The notes under the pieces: model-generated
Databases searched by the model: none
The model's input: only the letters and a program-made list of their open reading frames with translations
Told to the model about the DNA's origin: nothing
Made by a program: the position numbers and the translations under genes
Virus record (IMG/VR): IMGVR_UViG_3300023116_000009
Coordinates: 122,088-186,087 of that record
Length of the DNA: 64,000 bases
Source of the DNA: a virus
Reading direction: 5' to 3' (one strand)
Shown: piece after piece, positions 34,901 through 44,117 of the stretch
Layout of the letters: every line of letters starts with the position of its first letter
Position numbering within the stretch: position 1 is the first letter of the stretch

Positions 34901-37900
34901 ACTAATAGAAGTTACTGTACCCGCACCATTGGTGGTAATGTCTACAAGAAGACCAGTTCCTTCACCAGTGGTTGCTTCACATTGAACGCCTTCAATTGTT
35001 GCACCTGAAGGATAACCAGAACCACCACTAACAGTGTTGATACCAGAAACGCCATCTTGTCCAAATGATGGAACTACAGTTCCAGTGGTTCCAGCGCCAG
35101 TTACTTCATATGCGTACTCACCAGCATAAAATTCTTGTCCAACACTTACTGCTGCTTCTGTTGGGAATAGTGTAAACCCAAGTGCTGCAGCGTCATAGTA
35201 ACTTGATGGAAGATCAAGAACGTCATCTACAGAATAACCAGCACCGAGGTCAACAACATTTACATATGAGACCGAATTCAATCTCTTTACAGTATATTCT
35301 ACTGGAACTGCTGGAGCAGAAATTGTTGTTAACAGACCTGAAGTTGGATCAGTATACTGCATGTCTGTGTAGTTAACTGTGAGAACATCTCCAATTAAAT
35401 ACCCAGAACCTGGAGAAGTAATGTTAAATTCAGTAACAACTCCACCTTCAACCAAAATCCTTGCTTGTGCATTAGAACCTGTTCCTGTAGCACCGATATT
35501 ATTAACTCTAATAGCGAACCCAGATCCAGTAGACACAGTTTGTGCTGAGAATGCTGCACCTGAACCATATGTTACTGATGCAATATTAATCTGTCCAACC
35601 ATACTTGCATGGTTACCACAAATATAATAATAAGTTCCAGGAACTGTTAAAGAAGTATCAAAACTTACAGTGCCACTTTCTGCACCATTATTAGTTGCTG
35701 GGAGAACATATGCAGCGTTAAATCCATTAGTTTGTGCATCTAATTGAGATACCAAATAGAATGGGTGACCAGCAGCACTTACTGAGAATGAAATAGTATC
35801 TCCAAGGTTTACATTGATACTTGGATTGCTTGCACTGGTGTATGTGGTGTTTCTATCATCACCACTAATTACATAGTTAGTGCTACCATTGTTTGTAACT
35901 GTATATGTGAATGTCAGGTTTTCATACAGGTCTGAATCTGCAACAGTAAAGGTATCAGAGGTTGTATATCCACCACCACCTTGATTAACAGTTGCAGACG
36001 TTACAACTCCACCAGACACTACAACGTTAGCAGTAGCACCAGATCCAGAACCTAACGTGTTTACTAACGCAACATCACTATAAGTACCATCTGGATAACC
36101 AGTTCCTGCTAAAGAAACTCCAAGAGTTCCAGAAAGTTTACTTCCTCCAACATTAGCAGTATCAACACCAAGAAGATCCGATACTGCATATCCAGAACCT
36201 CTAGAGTTAATAACAACAGAAGTTACTTGACCATTTTCAATAGTAAAGTCGCCTGTTGCTGAACTTCCAGTTCCTGCAGTAAGAGCAACGTTGAAATAAG
36301 TTCCATCAACATACCCACTACCTGGGGTGAGTGTTCCAAATACAGTGATTGCACCAGATGCAACACTTACATACTGAACTGGAACGTTTAAATATTCCTC
36401 ATTATAATAACCAGATCCTGGTTGTGTAATATTACCAGTAAACGCAACTGTTACATTTGCAGTAAAGTCAGCGCCAGTACCACCTCTGAAAAGAACATTA
36501 TTAGTAGTGCCAATTGTATATCCTCTACCTGGAGTAATTGTATATTCATCAATTGCTTTATTGATTAAATCTACTGGTTTGAAGAAACTAATCTGCTGAG
36601 TAGTTTGCTTCATGATAGGACCATTATATCCTACCGTAGTAATTTCATTAAGATTGCTCTTATAGAAACCAAGTTTTTCGTCGCTATCAAAAGTAATTGA
36701 TGGAGCAATCTCTGTGCCATCATTAACTAAAATTCTACCATCAAATCTACTATCACCAGTTACAGTAAATTTCTCATCAAATGTAGATGAGATGTCATCA
36801 GGTCCTGGATCAGTTCCGATGCTTACAACCGATCCAGCATCAGTTGCTAAGAATACGTGATTATAAATTTTAGCGGTGCTATTAACTTCAAATGTATAAT
36901 CTTCAATGACTACTGGGTCTGTGGGTCCTAAGATACTAACTTTATTATTAGTAGCATCAATTTGGAGCAGATCGGTGTCAAATGCTACACTTGCACCAAT
37001 CTGTGATGGATTATTTGGATCTCCAACTACGGTCAATCTACCGTTTGTACCAAGGTCTCCTTGGACAGTAAGGTTGCCAGAAGTTCCAATGCCACCAGAA
37101 GCAGTTAATGTACCACTAACTGTAAGATTCTGAGCACTAACTGTTGATAAAGTTGTTGTTCCAAGTGCTGAGAAATTTTCATTGACAGTAACGTTGGTAT
37201 TGAATGTACCACCTTCTGCGGTAATATTACCTGTTTTTGTCAGCGAAAGGAAGTTTTCTAATAATGCTGTACCAATAGCAATGGATCCATTTTGACCATA
37301 CTCGGTATCTGCAGTAGTGTCAATGGAGTTGCCCATTCCAGAGTGAATGGTGCAATAGTAGTATAGAGTTCCTGGAGTATCACCAGTTACAATAATATAA
37401 GCACCGTTGTTACCATTTAATGGTCCAGATAACGTAGTATATGCTGTTCCACCATTATGAATACCATCATTAGTTTCTGAGATTGTAAATGGATGATCAG
37501 CGTATGTTGCCGTATATGTTGCGTCTGGAGTGACTGTAAATCTGTAAAGTGTATCCTTATTTAAAGTTAAAGCAGGCGCTTCTACATATCCACTACCAGT
37601 GTTAATCCAGTAGGCATTACCACCACCGCCAGATTTGGGGCGAATCTGAACATTGTATGTTACGGTTGTACCAATACCAACCAGGGTATCATTGGAAGCA
37701 AGTTCAAAGTAAGGTTGAACTAATTCACCTGATAAATATCCTTCACCTGCAAGTGCATCATCTGTTCCTTCATCAACAATATTGGCACTGCTCAGGAATT
37801 GAATATTGCTAAATTCAAATACAAATCCATTTCCACCACCAGGAACAGTTGCAGTAATTGCATCTCCAATAGTATATCCAGTTCCACTCCAAGTTCCAGA

Positions 37901-40900
37901 TGGAGTAACAGAAGTTACAGTATATGAATTTGACGGTACAGTATATGCAAATCCAGCACCACCACTAGTAAATTGATTTCCTTCTTCATCGAAGTAAATC
38001 AAATTCGAATTGTTTATTGTCAGAGTATCACCAGCAGTATACCCACTATCGCCATCATCACTAATATTGATCTCAGTAACTACTCCACCGCTAACAGTAA
38101 CAGTTGCTACTGCTCCTGTTCCTGTACCTCCATTTAAAGGTACTGTTGCATAAATGTTATCAGTGTATCCAGAACCACCAGTAATTGTACCACCTGAAAT
38201 ACCTTTTACCGTTACTGTACCAGTTCCTCCAGTACCAGTTCCTGTTTGTTGGTTTTGACCTTGAACATTTGTAAATGAAAGGTTATTATAAACTCCTGCA
38301 ATATAACCAGAACCTGCTTGAGTTACTTGACCAGCGAATGCAGTTACTGTTACATCAACTCTAAGACCAGTACCCGATCCTCCAGTAACTGGAATATTGG
38401 TATATGTTCCAGGAAGGTATCCAATACCTGGAGTACCAACAGAAACTGTTTCTGGAATTGAAGATGAGATATTAATATCAGTAAGAGATCTTACTTCACC
38501 AGGAGCAATTCTTAATACAGATCCACCATTAGAAACTAAATCATAGTATCCATCTCCAAGATCAATTGGTTTTCTAATACCAGTATCTTGATCACCATCA
38601 AATGCCAAAGAAAGGCGAGTGCTTCCAGAAGTAAAGGTTTCCAGATTAACTCTTTGATTCAGATTAATCTCATTACCAGTAAATGGTGTCAGGTTAATAT
38701 TACCTGAAGTTGTAGAAATCGTATTACCGAAGAAGGTAAACGCACCGACCTCAATGGACGTTGGAAGGATCGTGGTGGTGTCTGAACCAGCAGATACGAG
38801 CAATTGGTCAAAACTAGTTCCAGCGCCTGCTCCAGCGCCTCCAGACCCAGCAAAGGAAAGGGTTCCCTTCTCTTGGTCAACCAGGAAAAGATCGCCTACA
38901 CGGAAGTCGCCACTCTGGTCAACAGAGGTAAAGAATACACGACCATTATTTTGTTCAATGACTTCGTTTGACTGTACAACCAAACTAACGTCGTTATTAT
39001 CATCCTTACCGACGCCAATGTATCCAAAGTTATGACTGATAAGACGTAAACTTACACCCTGACCATTTGCACTAGCACCACGCTCACCATAAACGTTTGC
39101 AGATGCAATTGAGCGAAGTTCTGCACCAAACTTGGTATAATCTGCAAGGGTTACAAATGTTGCAGTTCCGCCAGCAGTGGTTCTAACATCTTGAGCAACA
39201 ATACTATCATCAACAAATACAGCAGCACCATTTGTGCCCTCCATATGGAGCAGCAGAGCAGTATCATTATCTGCTAAAAACTGAACTGTGGTTGGTGTAA
39301 ATGCTGCGTTATATCTTGAAGAACCCTTAGTTACTCTAACTTCATCAATATAACCATTCAATCCAGCACTTCCATCATATGCTGCACCAATTGTTAAACC
39401 TCTTGTTGGGAAGTCATTACCGTCAGTGTAACTAGAACCAACTTGAGTGCCGTCTACGAATAACTTACTTACGCCAGAAGTTCTTGAGAGTGCAATATGG
39501 TGCCAAGTAGATGCAGTTAATGCAGCAGAACCTGTGATTACAGCAGCGCCATTAACATAATATACAAGATCTGATCCAGAAATATTAACTACTGGTGAAA
39601 TTTCTGTTGGTGATGCTGATCTAAAGTCAAAGATAGTTTTAGCACCAGAAGTATTGTTGAGGTAGATAAATGCTTCTAATGTAAATTCGCCAGTACTAAA
39701 GTTGAAATCTGGATCTGATGGTACTGTTAATCGATCATCAGTTCCATCAAATGCTGCAGAAGTTGAACCAAGTTTAACTTGAGTTGTGCTGGTTACTACA
39801 TTGTCAACTGCAGAAACATTCTTACCTGTTGTTTCGTCAGTTGCAATGATACGACCTTCACCTTTTCCATCCAAATATACATAAGTACCATCATTTTCAT
39901 CAATGGTTCCATAACCACTGGTCTTTAAATAGTTTAAGTTACCAGCACTTGCAGTGCCAGCAAAGATACCATCAATGACAAAACTATTGCCTGTCGTTAC
40001 TGATGTAATTTTATGGAATTCTGTTACACCACTCTGAGCGCCAGAAGTAGTATTGATGTAGACAAGATCCCCTTGTGCCAGTCCATGACTGGATGAGGTG
40101 ATCGTCATTGTTAAATTATCATCTGCACCACTAGTTGTATATGCAGCAGTTACTTGAGATACGCCTGCTTCAATTAAACCAACTTGGTTACCAGATCCAG
40201 CAGTAAAGTCGCCAGATTCCCCTTGGAGATTCAGTCGAGTTCTCGCTACTCCACCAAGACCAGTACCACCGTCTGGACTTTCTCCTAAAATACCATCTTG
40301 TGCATAATATGTGAATGAGTTTAACCATTCACAACGAGCACCATTTTTAAGATATAAACCAACTGAATTAGGTACAACAAATGTACACTCATTGAAAAGA
40401 ATGGATGCTTCAATAGTGCTTGAATTGGCAACAGAACCATCAATTAAGGCACCTCTACCAGCATCACCTTGATTATAACCTCTAGGATCGGATGCAGAAG
40501 TTACAGAACCTTTTGTGAGGACACTGACTCTCTCAATATAAGGTCTTCTTTCAGTAAGAGTAAAGTTTGATGCTAATCTGAAACCATATCCAGTATCATT
40601 AGAAGCATTATAGTAGAAGTTTCTAATGGTAATGTCTTCAATATTAGCATTACCGAGAAGAAGGAAGCAGTCAAGATCTTGAGTGGCAACGGTTGGTTGA
40701 ATAAAAACAGATTTAATTCCACGTCCCTTAATAGAAACATCAACTGGTACGGTTAATGGAAACTCCTCAGTGTAAGTACCACCTTCAACTACAATAGTAT
40801 CACCCGCTTGAGCAAAGTTCTCAAGGGCATACTTGAGTGAAGCAAATGCGGTGAACTCTGTTGCACCCCATGCGTTTGCCCCTGTCGTTGACCCATGGCG

Positions 40901-41173
40901 GGGATTGGCAGAACCAATTGTTGCTTTGTCAGTACCATTTGCTGATACAAACCAAGTATTTCCAACTCCATCTGTGATGGAACTGGAAAGCATTGATGGA
41001 ACGATGGTTTCATCGTTCGGGTCAGCATTCAAAACCTCCCTGATAGTACCGCCGTCATTGATAAACAGCGATCTATCATTAATATTAAGAGCTACCTCTC
41101 TATCTGAAAGGTCACTTATCTGGGGTACTGAATTCGGAGTCGTTGAACTCTTGAGTTTGATTCTGCTTGCCAT
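31922..41173 (-). CDS. Giant tail fibre protein with cupredoxin and LamG domains, 3083 aa
   Basis: This is a giant modular fibre or adhesin. Modules in order: N-terminal attachment motif (MASRIKLKSSTTPNSVPQIS then DREVALNINDRSLFIND); a pectate-lyase-like helix (about 65-330); a LamG jelly roll (about 465-630; FDGTDDRLTVPSDPDFNFST); GSGY-type repeats (about 900-1110); a cupredoxin-like domain (about 1199-1287); more GSGY repeats (about 1500-1740); a second cupredoxin-like domain (about 1762-1865); further repeats (about 1920-2100); a PTHTSG module (about 2450); and a C-terminal propeller-like region (about 2690-3000). Its start overlaps the upstream small coiled-coil gene by 62 bases. It lacks the C-terminal cap found in the other two fibres. 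Confidence 0.88.
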   Translation of the reverse strand: MASRIKLKSSTTPNSVPQISDLSDREVALNINDRSLFINDGGTIREVLNADPNDETIVPSMLSSSITDGVGNTWFVSANGTDKATIGSANPRHGSTTGANAWGATEFTAFASLKYALENFAQAGDTIVVEGGTYTEEFPLTVPVDVSIKGRGIKSVFIQPTVATQDLDCFLLLGNANIEDITIRNFYYNASNDTGYGFRLASNFTLTERRPYIERVSVLTKGSVTSASDPRGYNQGDAGRGALIDGSVANSSTIEASILFNECTFVVPNSVGLYLKNGARCEWLNSFTYYAQDGILGESPDGGTGLGGVARTRLNLQGESGDFTAGSGNQVGLIEAGVSQVTAAYTTSGADDNLTMTITSSSHGLAQGDLVYINTTSGAQSGVTEFHKITSVTTGNSFVIDGIFAGTASAGNLNYLKTSGYGTIDENDGTYVYLDGKGEGRIIATDETTGKNVSAVDNVVTSTTQVKLGSTSAAFDGTDDRLTVPSDPDFNFSTGEFTLEAFIYLNNTSGAKTIFDFRSASPTEISPVVNISGSDLVYYVNGAAVITGSAALTASTWHHIALSRTSGVSKLFVDGTQVGSSYTDGNDFPTRGLTIGAAYDGSAGLNGYIDEVRVTKGSSRYNAAFTPTTVQFLADNDTALLLHMEGTNGAAVFVDDSIVAQDVRTTAGGTATFVTLADYTKFGAELRSIASANVYGERGASANGQGVSLRLISHNFGYIGVGKDDNNDVSLVVQSNEVIEQNNGRVFFTSVDQSGDFRVGDLFLVDQEKGTLSFAGSGGAGAGAGTSFDQLLVSAGSDTTTILPTSIEVGAFTFFGNTISTTSGNINLTPFTGNEINLNQRVNLETFTSGSTRLSLAFDGDQDTGIRKPIDLGDGYYDLVSNGGSVLRIAPGEVRSLTDINISSSIPETVSVGTPGIGYLPGTYTNIPVTGGSGTGLRVDVTVTAFAGQVTQAGSGYIAGVYNNLSFTNVQGQNQQTGTGTGGTGTVTVKGISGGTITGGSGYTDNIYATVPLNGGTGTGAVATVTVSGGVVTEINISDDGDSGYTAGDTLTINNSNLIYFDEEGNQFTSGGAGFAYTVPSNSYTVTSVTPSGTWSGTGYTIGDAITATVPGGGNGFVFEFSNIQFLSSANIVDEGTDDALAGEGYLSGELVQPYFELASNDTLVGIGTTVTYNVQIRPKSGGGGNAYWINTGSGYVEAPALTLNKDTLYRFTVTPDATYTATYADHPFTISETNDGIHNGGTAYTTLSGPLNGNNGAYIIVTGDTPGTLYYYCTIHSGMGNSIDTTADTEYGQNGSIAIGTALLENFLSLTKTGNITAEGGTFNTNVTVNENFSALGTTTLSTVSAQNLTVSGTLTASGGIGTSGNLTVQGDLGTNGRLTVVGDPNNPSQIGASVAFDTDLLQIDATNNKVSILGPTDPVVIEDYTFEVNSTAKIYNHVFLATDAGSVVSIGTDPGPDDISSTFDEKFTVTGDSRFDGRILVNDGTEIAPSITFDSDEKLGFYKSNLNEITTVGYNGPIMKQTTQQISFFKPVDLINKAIDEYTITPGRGYTIGTTNNVLFRGGTGADFTANVTVAFTGNITQPGSGYYNEEYLNVPVQYVSVASGAITVFGTLTPGSGYVDGTYFNVALTAGTGSSATGDFTIENGQVTSVVINSRGSGYAVSDLLGVDTANVGGSKLSGTLGVSLAGTGYPDGTYSDVALVNTLGSGSGATANVVVSGGVVTSATVNQGGGGYTTSDTFTVADSDLYENLTFTYTVTNNGSTNYVISGDDRNTTYTSASNPSINVNLGDTISFSVSAAGHPFYLVSQLDAQTNGFNAAYVLPATNNGAESGTVSFDTSLTVPGTYYYICGNHASMVGQINIASVTYGSGAAFSAQTVSTGSGFAIRVNNIGATGTGSNAQARILVEGGVVTEFNITSPGSGYLIGDVLTVNYTDMQYTDPTSGLLTTISAPAVPVEYTVKRLNSVSYVNVVDLGAGYSVDDVLDLPSSYYDAAALGFTLFPTEAAVSVGQEFYAGEYAYEVTGAGTTGTVVPSFGQDGVSGINTVSGGSGYPSGATIEGVQCEATTGEGTGLLVDITTNGAGTVTSISPSGNLSGDLFQVGDAFTLDNDYINTGAATIAIASGGDNGAYGDTQTYDLNQTGTSGTGANILIRFTSDATGNISSAVILSNGIGYQVGELIEFDGSLFGGGGGGDPEEGGDPVDDPTTVTIVVQSLTNGSGANFTVSSIASSVTNGTATIAHNGYFPAGFSLTVNSLAEFNNIQFDAVDGVVTAKKLVASPDGVEIATTLLLNNNTISTTAGDLTLSAEANSQVVISGTGALALPVGTDANRPGGPLQGSVRYNTDRNQFEGYNGNYFVSLGGVRDVDGNTFVIGERSPGNDDNNVWFFNDGTQTLRVSQTELNLDTLNTINSNAEGNSIEWTPETDVTQFTADLDDVLTVQQYIYSGDNLYRITADHTTGTVAPTHTSGTVDNLEYWSYRYDNLNANVDNVNLNVNGKFTISTNQLEITSSATDEIIKTDRDALTFGFEPASSDSYQLLKLTNGGALQINRGFSSTADNYLTVLDAGLQKLELANTKIFTQTSTLDAAAGNIVSATMFPWAEAWSGKFMVEVEEQFPIPDAYPRKQYSEVSYLIRGNGEDIIYTESNKLYTDVVLADIEADLSGSNVQVRVTELGSATDTYIPVAAERSADITSSTFFTKNIASVIDTDADRVVIYANDNANFATGGFRVGTVSDNGVVFGTQIPLTATGNSDHASMAFDSATNRIVWASNSGDYIVGDVDPNNSNITFGSLGTFTSDSILIYSLNGGRDARTCRILSVNGRMIIVYHTTSGVYQVNGTVTGGSTNSVSWSTPSLLLGGTGLQDAFTDGTYLYVNFTSGVVRKYSVNGSTLTAVTTVGIGSGNGVQWAVVGTTRVLKMYYDTSTSQIQARYYDLSDLSEVGLVVSTGIDSEIFSVASNPADGQFLFNVALDYSSTNDGEQNIQGVIIADGDTLSYTSRSRTYAALDQPVNYDGNLLNAGDLDVIFIGTRADGNGDLHDIFVTSASTTSNISASADETVSFASAIENRTTYNIKIVSHTVKR
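35579..35890 (-). other. Cupredoxin-like domain 2 with complete type 1 Cu ligand set
   Basis: Residues about 1762-1865 of the 3083-aa fibre read as a cupredoxin: NPSINVNLGDTISFSVSAAG then HPFYLV (His1803), and YYYICGNHASMVGQI (Cys1852, His1855, Met1858). The spacing C-x2-H-x2-M is that of amicyanin. Fold and copper binding are inferred from the motif. Confidence 0.75.
37313..37579 (-). other. Cupredoxin-like domain 1 with complete type 1 Cu ligand set
   Basis: Residues about 1199-1287 of the 3083-aa fibre: NKDTLYRFTVTPDATYTATY then ADHPFTIS (His1227), and TPGTLYYYCTIHSGMGNSI (Cys1274, His1277, Met1280). The spacing C-x2-H-x2-M equals that in the second copy. Confidence 0.75.
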
Positions 41174-41321
41174 TTATAGCATTCTCTGTTTCTATAATAC
41201 TATTTAACCGTTTAGATAAATCCTGTATTCGTGCCTCTAGGACAACATTAGTAAGTGTCAAATCAGTAATCTTCTTTTGAAGAGTAGCGACCAAGACATT
41301 AACATCTATTTCATTGTTCAT
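41112..41321 (-). CDS. Small coiled-coil protein overlapping the giant fibre start
   Basis: This encodes 69 residues with a heptad-like helix (VNVLVATLQKKITDLTLTNV, VLEARIQDLSKRLNSI) and a polar Asn/Gln-rich tail. It overlaps the first 62 bases of the 3083-aa fibre gene in another frame. TGAGGTT lies before the ATG. Small coiled-coil proteins in this position recur in T4-like cyanophages and may be trimerisation or assembly helpers, but no specific function is recognised. Confidence 0.65.
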   Translation of the reverse strand: MNNEIDVNVLVATLQKKITDLTLTNVVLEARIQDLSKRLNSIIETENAINGKQNQTQEFNDSEFSTPDK

Positions 41322-41330
41322 TGTTTAACC

Positions 41331-43550
41331 TCAGGTGAATGTTCCCCCATCAATAGTATCAGTCCAGACGGGGACCCCAGCAGCAGTAACTGTCAGGATC
41401 TGGAATGATGTAGCAACATCAGGACCAACTCCTGGTTGCAACATGTTTGCAGCAGCGGTTTCTAAAAGTTCACCAGTGCCGTTTCCATAAAGAATTCCAT
41501 TAGTATTAAATTCAGATCTTCCAGTACCACCATAAGTGACTTGAAGATCAACATCTAATTCCAGTTTACCAACAACTACAGTACCTCTATTTGAGGATAC
41601 TGAAAGAACGCGAATCTGTACATTATCTGCAGGTGTATTACCACCAATGCTAGCACCAGGAAGAGTGAGCAAATCACCTTCTTGGTAGTAACCACCATCA
41701 TTTGCAACAAATGCATTAACAGGAGCACCATTAGCATCTCTAACTAATGTAATGGCGGCACCAGATCCACTACCACCAGTAGCAGATACTGCAGTGTATG
41801 TTTGGTTTGCTTGTGATGGGATGGTAGTTCCACTATTATTATTTAAATCATCTTTTTCAATTTGAACATCACCAAGAACACCTACTTGATGGGTAAAGAT
41901 GTTGTTAGTGTTGACTGCATCCTCAATAAAAGTGAAGGCACCAGTTCCGTTGGCAGCACCAGTTCTATCATATCCAAAGAAACCAATCTTAGTAGTAGAA
42001 CCGTTAAGATAAGTATATGAAATACCACGGTCCATGCCATCATCAGCACCTTGGGTGATTGTAATTGCATCACCCTCAGCAATTTCTCCAATAATACCAC
42101 CGCCAGAAATACCAATCAAGGTAGTTGCAAATACCTGAGCAGCAGCAATGCTTGGATCAATATTTACTGTTTGTGGAGTTCCGCTATTACCATCTGCAAG
42201 TTCAAGGTTCTCATAGAAAGCACTTTCTCTTAACGATTTGGAACTAAGTTGAACTGCAACCGTTGATCCAGATTGTGAAATGAAAGTACCAATCAACTCA
42301 TATACTGAACCATCTTTTACGTAGATGTTAGCACCTACAGAAGGAGCAGATGCAAATCCAGAAGCAGTACTAAAGGTTACTGCAATACTAGCAATGGTTC
42401 TTCCAGATCCAACATTTGCTCCACTAATAGAAGAACCAACAATAATACCAGAAGGATTATCAATTGAAAGTGAGGTTGAACCAACAACTGCAGTTGTTTT
42501 TACAACTTTCTCACTTACATTATCACCCAGATTGAAGACGGGATCATTGACCGTCATCTGGGTCGAGTTCACAGTTGTGGTTGTACCAGCAACTTGAAGG
42601 TTACCACGAACGATTAAATCACCAGCAGCATCTCCATTTCTAGGATCTGGGTCCAGGATTAACTGATTACCAGCGTTTGTTGAAATGGTATTACCATCCA
42701 AACGAATGTTGTCAAGATTGAACTGACCAGTTTGGTTAATAGTACCAGCAATGGTTTGAGTTCCATTGAAGGTTACGTTCGCATTAAAAGTTGTTTCTGA
42801 ATTAACAGTTAATGTATCAGTGTTAGCAGTACCTAAGATTACATTATCATCAACTCTAAGTTCATCAATCCATGCAGTACCAGCAACACCAAGACCACCA
42901 TCAATAACTACAGCACCAGTTGAAACGCTAGTTGATGTTGTAGTATCGGCAACTTTAATAGCAACACCATTATCAAATTGCCAATCTGCTCCATCAACTC
43001 TAACTTTATCTAAAGAGGTTTCATCGTAGCGAATACCGCCATCTCCATCAGTACCAAACTGAAGTTTGAGATCATCATCCAGACGGAATTCTGGAGTATT
43101 AGAACCAACCCTATCTAAACGAAGAACGTTTGCTACTTCATCAAATCTAAACTCAATGTCTCCTGTAGTACCGAACTCAAGTTCTTGACTATCTTCAATT
43201 ACAAGTTTACCGAGTCCGTTTGCTCTAAAGATGAGATCTGTATCTGTAGTATCAGTTTCTACTACGTTAGAGTCGATGTTGACATCATCAACTCTAAATC
43301 TGTCTACTTTAGAATTGTTGTCTACAATAATTGCAGAATCTGCTGTTAACGTACCATGTACGTGATCCAGCATATCGGTAAAATACTTACCACCAATTAC
43401 TTGAACTGTGGTATTATTGTCACCAATAAAAACTCTATCGCCACGATTAACCTGAGTACCAGCACCAACCGTTACTGCAAGTTCACCGAACTCTAGCGAA
43501 GCAGGTACTGTAGTACCCGTACTTCTTTTAATTAGGATGGTTGATGCCAT
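41331..43550 (-). CDS. Fibre-type structural protein, 739 aa
   Basis: This is probably a short fibre or whisker-like protein. The N-terminus (MASTILIKRSTGTTVPASLE then FGELAVTVGAG) is the common attachment motif of marine phage fibres and resembles tropism-determinant N-termini. Residues about 50-270 consist of strand repeats such as DDDLKLQFGTDGDGGIRYDE and VVIDGGLGVAGTAWIDELRV, typical of intertwined beta shafts. Further on come ISGANVGSGRTIASIAVTFS and a single GGYYQEGDLLTLPG unit. It ends with GVPVWTDTIDGGTFT, a terminus also used by the next small gene (VTVNGGSF). Stop and start of the two overlap by one base. Its T4 positional equivalents would be gp10-gp12. Confidence 0.75.
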   Translation of the reverse strand: MASTILIKRSTGTTVPASLEFGELAVTVGAGTQVNRGDRVFIGDNNTTVQVIGGKYFTDMLDHVHGTLTADSAIIVDNNSKVDRFRVDDVNIDSNVVETDTTDTDLIFRANGLGKLVIEDSQELEFGTTGDIEFRFDEVANVLRLDRVGSNTPEFRLDDDLKLQFGTDGDGGIRYDETSLDKVRVDGADWQFDNGVAIKVADTTTSTSVSTGAVVIDGGLGVAGTAWIDELRVDDNVILGTANTDTLTVNSETTFNANVTFNGTQTIAGTINQTGQFNLDNIRLDGNTISTNAGNQLILDPDPRNGDAAGDLIVRGNLQVAGTTTTVNSTQMTVNDPVFNLGDNVSEKVVKTTAVVGSTSLSIDNPSGIIVGSSISGANVGSGRTIASIAVTFSTASGFASAPSVGANIYVKDGSVYELIGTFISQSGSTVAVQLSSKSLRESAFYENLELADGNSGTPQTVNIDPSIAAAQVFATTLIGISGGGIIGEIAEGDAITITQGADDGMDRGISYTYLNGSTTKIGFFGYDRTGAANGTGAFTFIEDAVNTNNIFTHQVGVLGDVQIEKDDLNNNSGTTIPSQANQTYTAVSATGGSGSGAAITLVRDANGAPVNAFVANDGGYYQEGDLLTLPGASIGGNTPADNVQIRVLSVSSNRGTVVVGKLELDVDLQVTYGGTGRSEFNTNGILYGNGTGELLETAAANMLQPGVGPDVATSFQILTVTAAGVPVWTDTIDGGTFT

Positions 43551-43759
43551 CAGAATGATCCTCCGTTAACTGTTACGTTATTTAATACGTTTGTTGTTTG
43601 AAATTTTTGCGTAGTTGCATTATAAACCATAACGTATCCTTCACCTAAACCTTCAGTTACAGTATCAACATCTGCGAGATTTTGAAGTGTCGCAGCACCG
43701 CCTACAGCAACTCTAGAAACCTGTGGAAAACTTTGGTCTCCAAATCTTACTCTGGCCAT
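43550..43759 (-). CDS. Small virion-type protein, 69 aa
   Basis: This encodes 69 residues: MARVRFGDQSFPQVSRVAVG followed by LQNLADVDTVTEGLGEGYVM and VYNATTQKFQTTNVLNN, ending VTVNGGSF. The middle motif (L-x-N-L-x-D-V-D ... Y-N-x-x-T-x-K-F) is widespread in phage fibre proteins. The terminal Gly-Gly-(S/T)-F matches the end of the 739-aa neighbour (GGTFT). It may be a detached fibre segment or an adaptor. It starts one base after the upstream gene's stop and overlaps the next by one base. Confidence 0.65.
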   Translation of the reverse strand: MARVRFGDQSFPQVSRVAVGGAATLQNLADVDTVTEGLGEGYVMVYNATTQKFQTTNVLNNVTVNGGSF

Positions 43760-43760
43760 T

Positions 43761-44099
43761 TTAGATTGTTACTCCTTCTACTACCGTTAACACACCTTCC
43801 AGCACTCTGGATTTAATCCCGTCTGGAGCGGTAAGAACTACATCATAAACATACTTACCAGGAGTCATTGCAGAGGTAACTGCATTTGAAAGTGAAAGTT
43901 TCACTGCTCCAACTGACGCTGGAGGTGTAATCTCAACTACAATTGAAGTTGAAGTCGAGCTTTCATAATGCTTCTTAATTAAAGAAGCACCAGAATAACC
44001 AGTCAAATCAAAGTTCTGACCATTATCTTTACTCACATAAAATGTGGTTTCAAAATCAGCACCTTGATATACAATTAAGTTAGTTACCGCAGATAACAT
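43761..44099 (-). CDS. Small beta-sandwich virion protein, 112 aa
   Basis: This encodes a 112-residue protein with an Ig-like or baseplate-upper-protein-like pattern: VTNLIVYQGADFETTFYVSK, FDLTGYSGASLIKKHYES, then KYVYDVVLTAPDGIKSRVLE and GVLTVVEGVTI. This type, with Y-Q-G-x-D-F near the start and G-x-(L/V)-T-V-x-x-x-(V/I)-T at the end, is frequent near phage baseplate or fibre genes. The role is probably structural. A consensus late promoter lies 24 bases before the ATG, so it heads a transcript reading into the fibre genes. Confidence 0.7.
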   Translation of the reverse strand: MLSAVTNLIVYQGADFETTFYVSKDNGQNFDLTGYSGASLIKKHYESSTSTSIVVEITPPASVGAVKLSLSNAVTSAMTPGKYVYDVVLTAPDGIKSRVLEGVLTVVEGVTI

Positions 44100-44117
44100 T
44101 ACCTTGTTCCTACTTCA

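Noticed and set aside
20182-41173. Possible pectate lyase activity of the two giant fibres
   Set aside because: The N-terminal regions look like right-handed beta-helices, but I see no catalytic Arg/Asp set, so only a structural role is supported.
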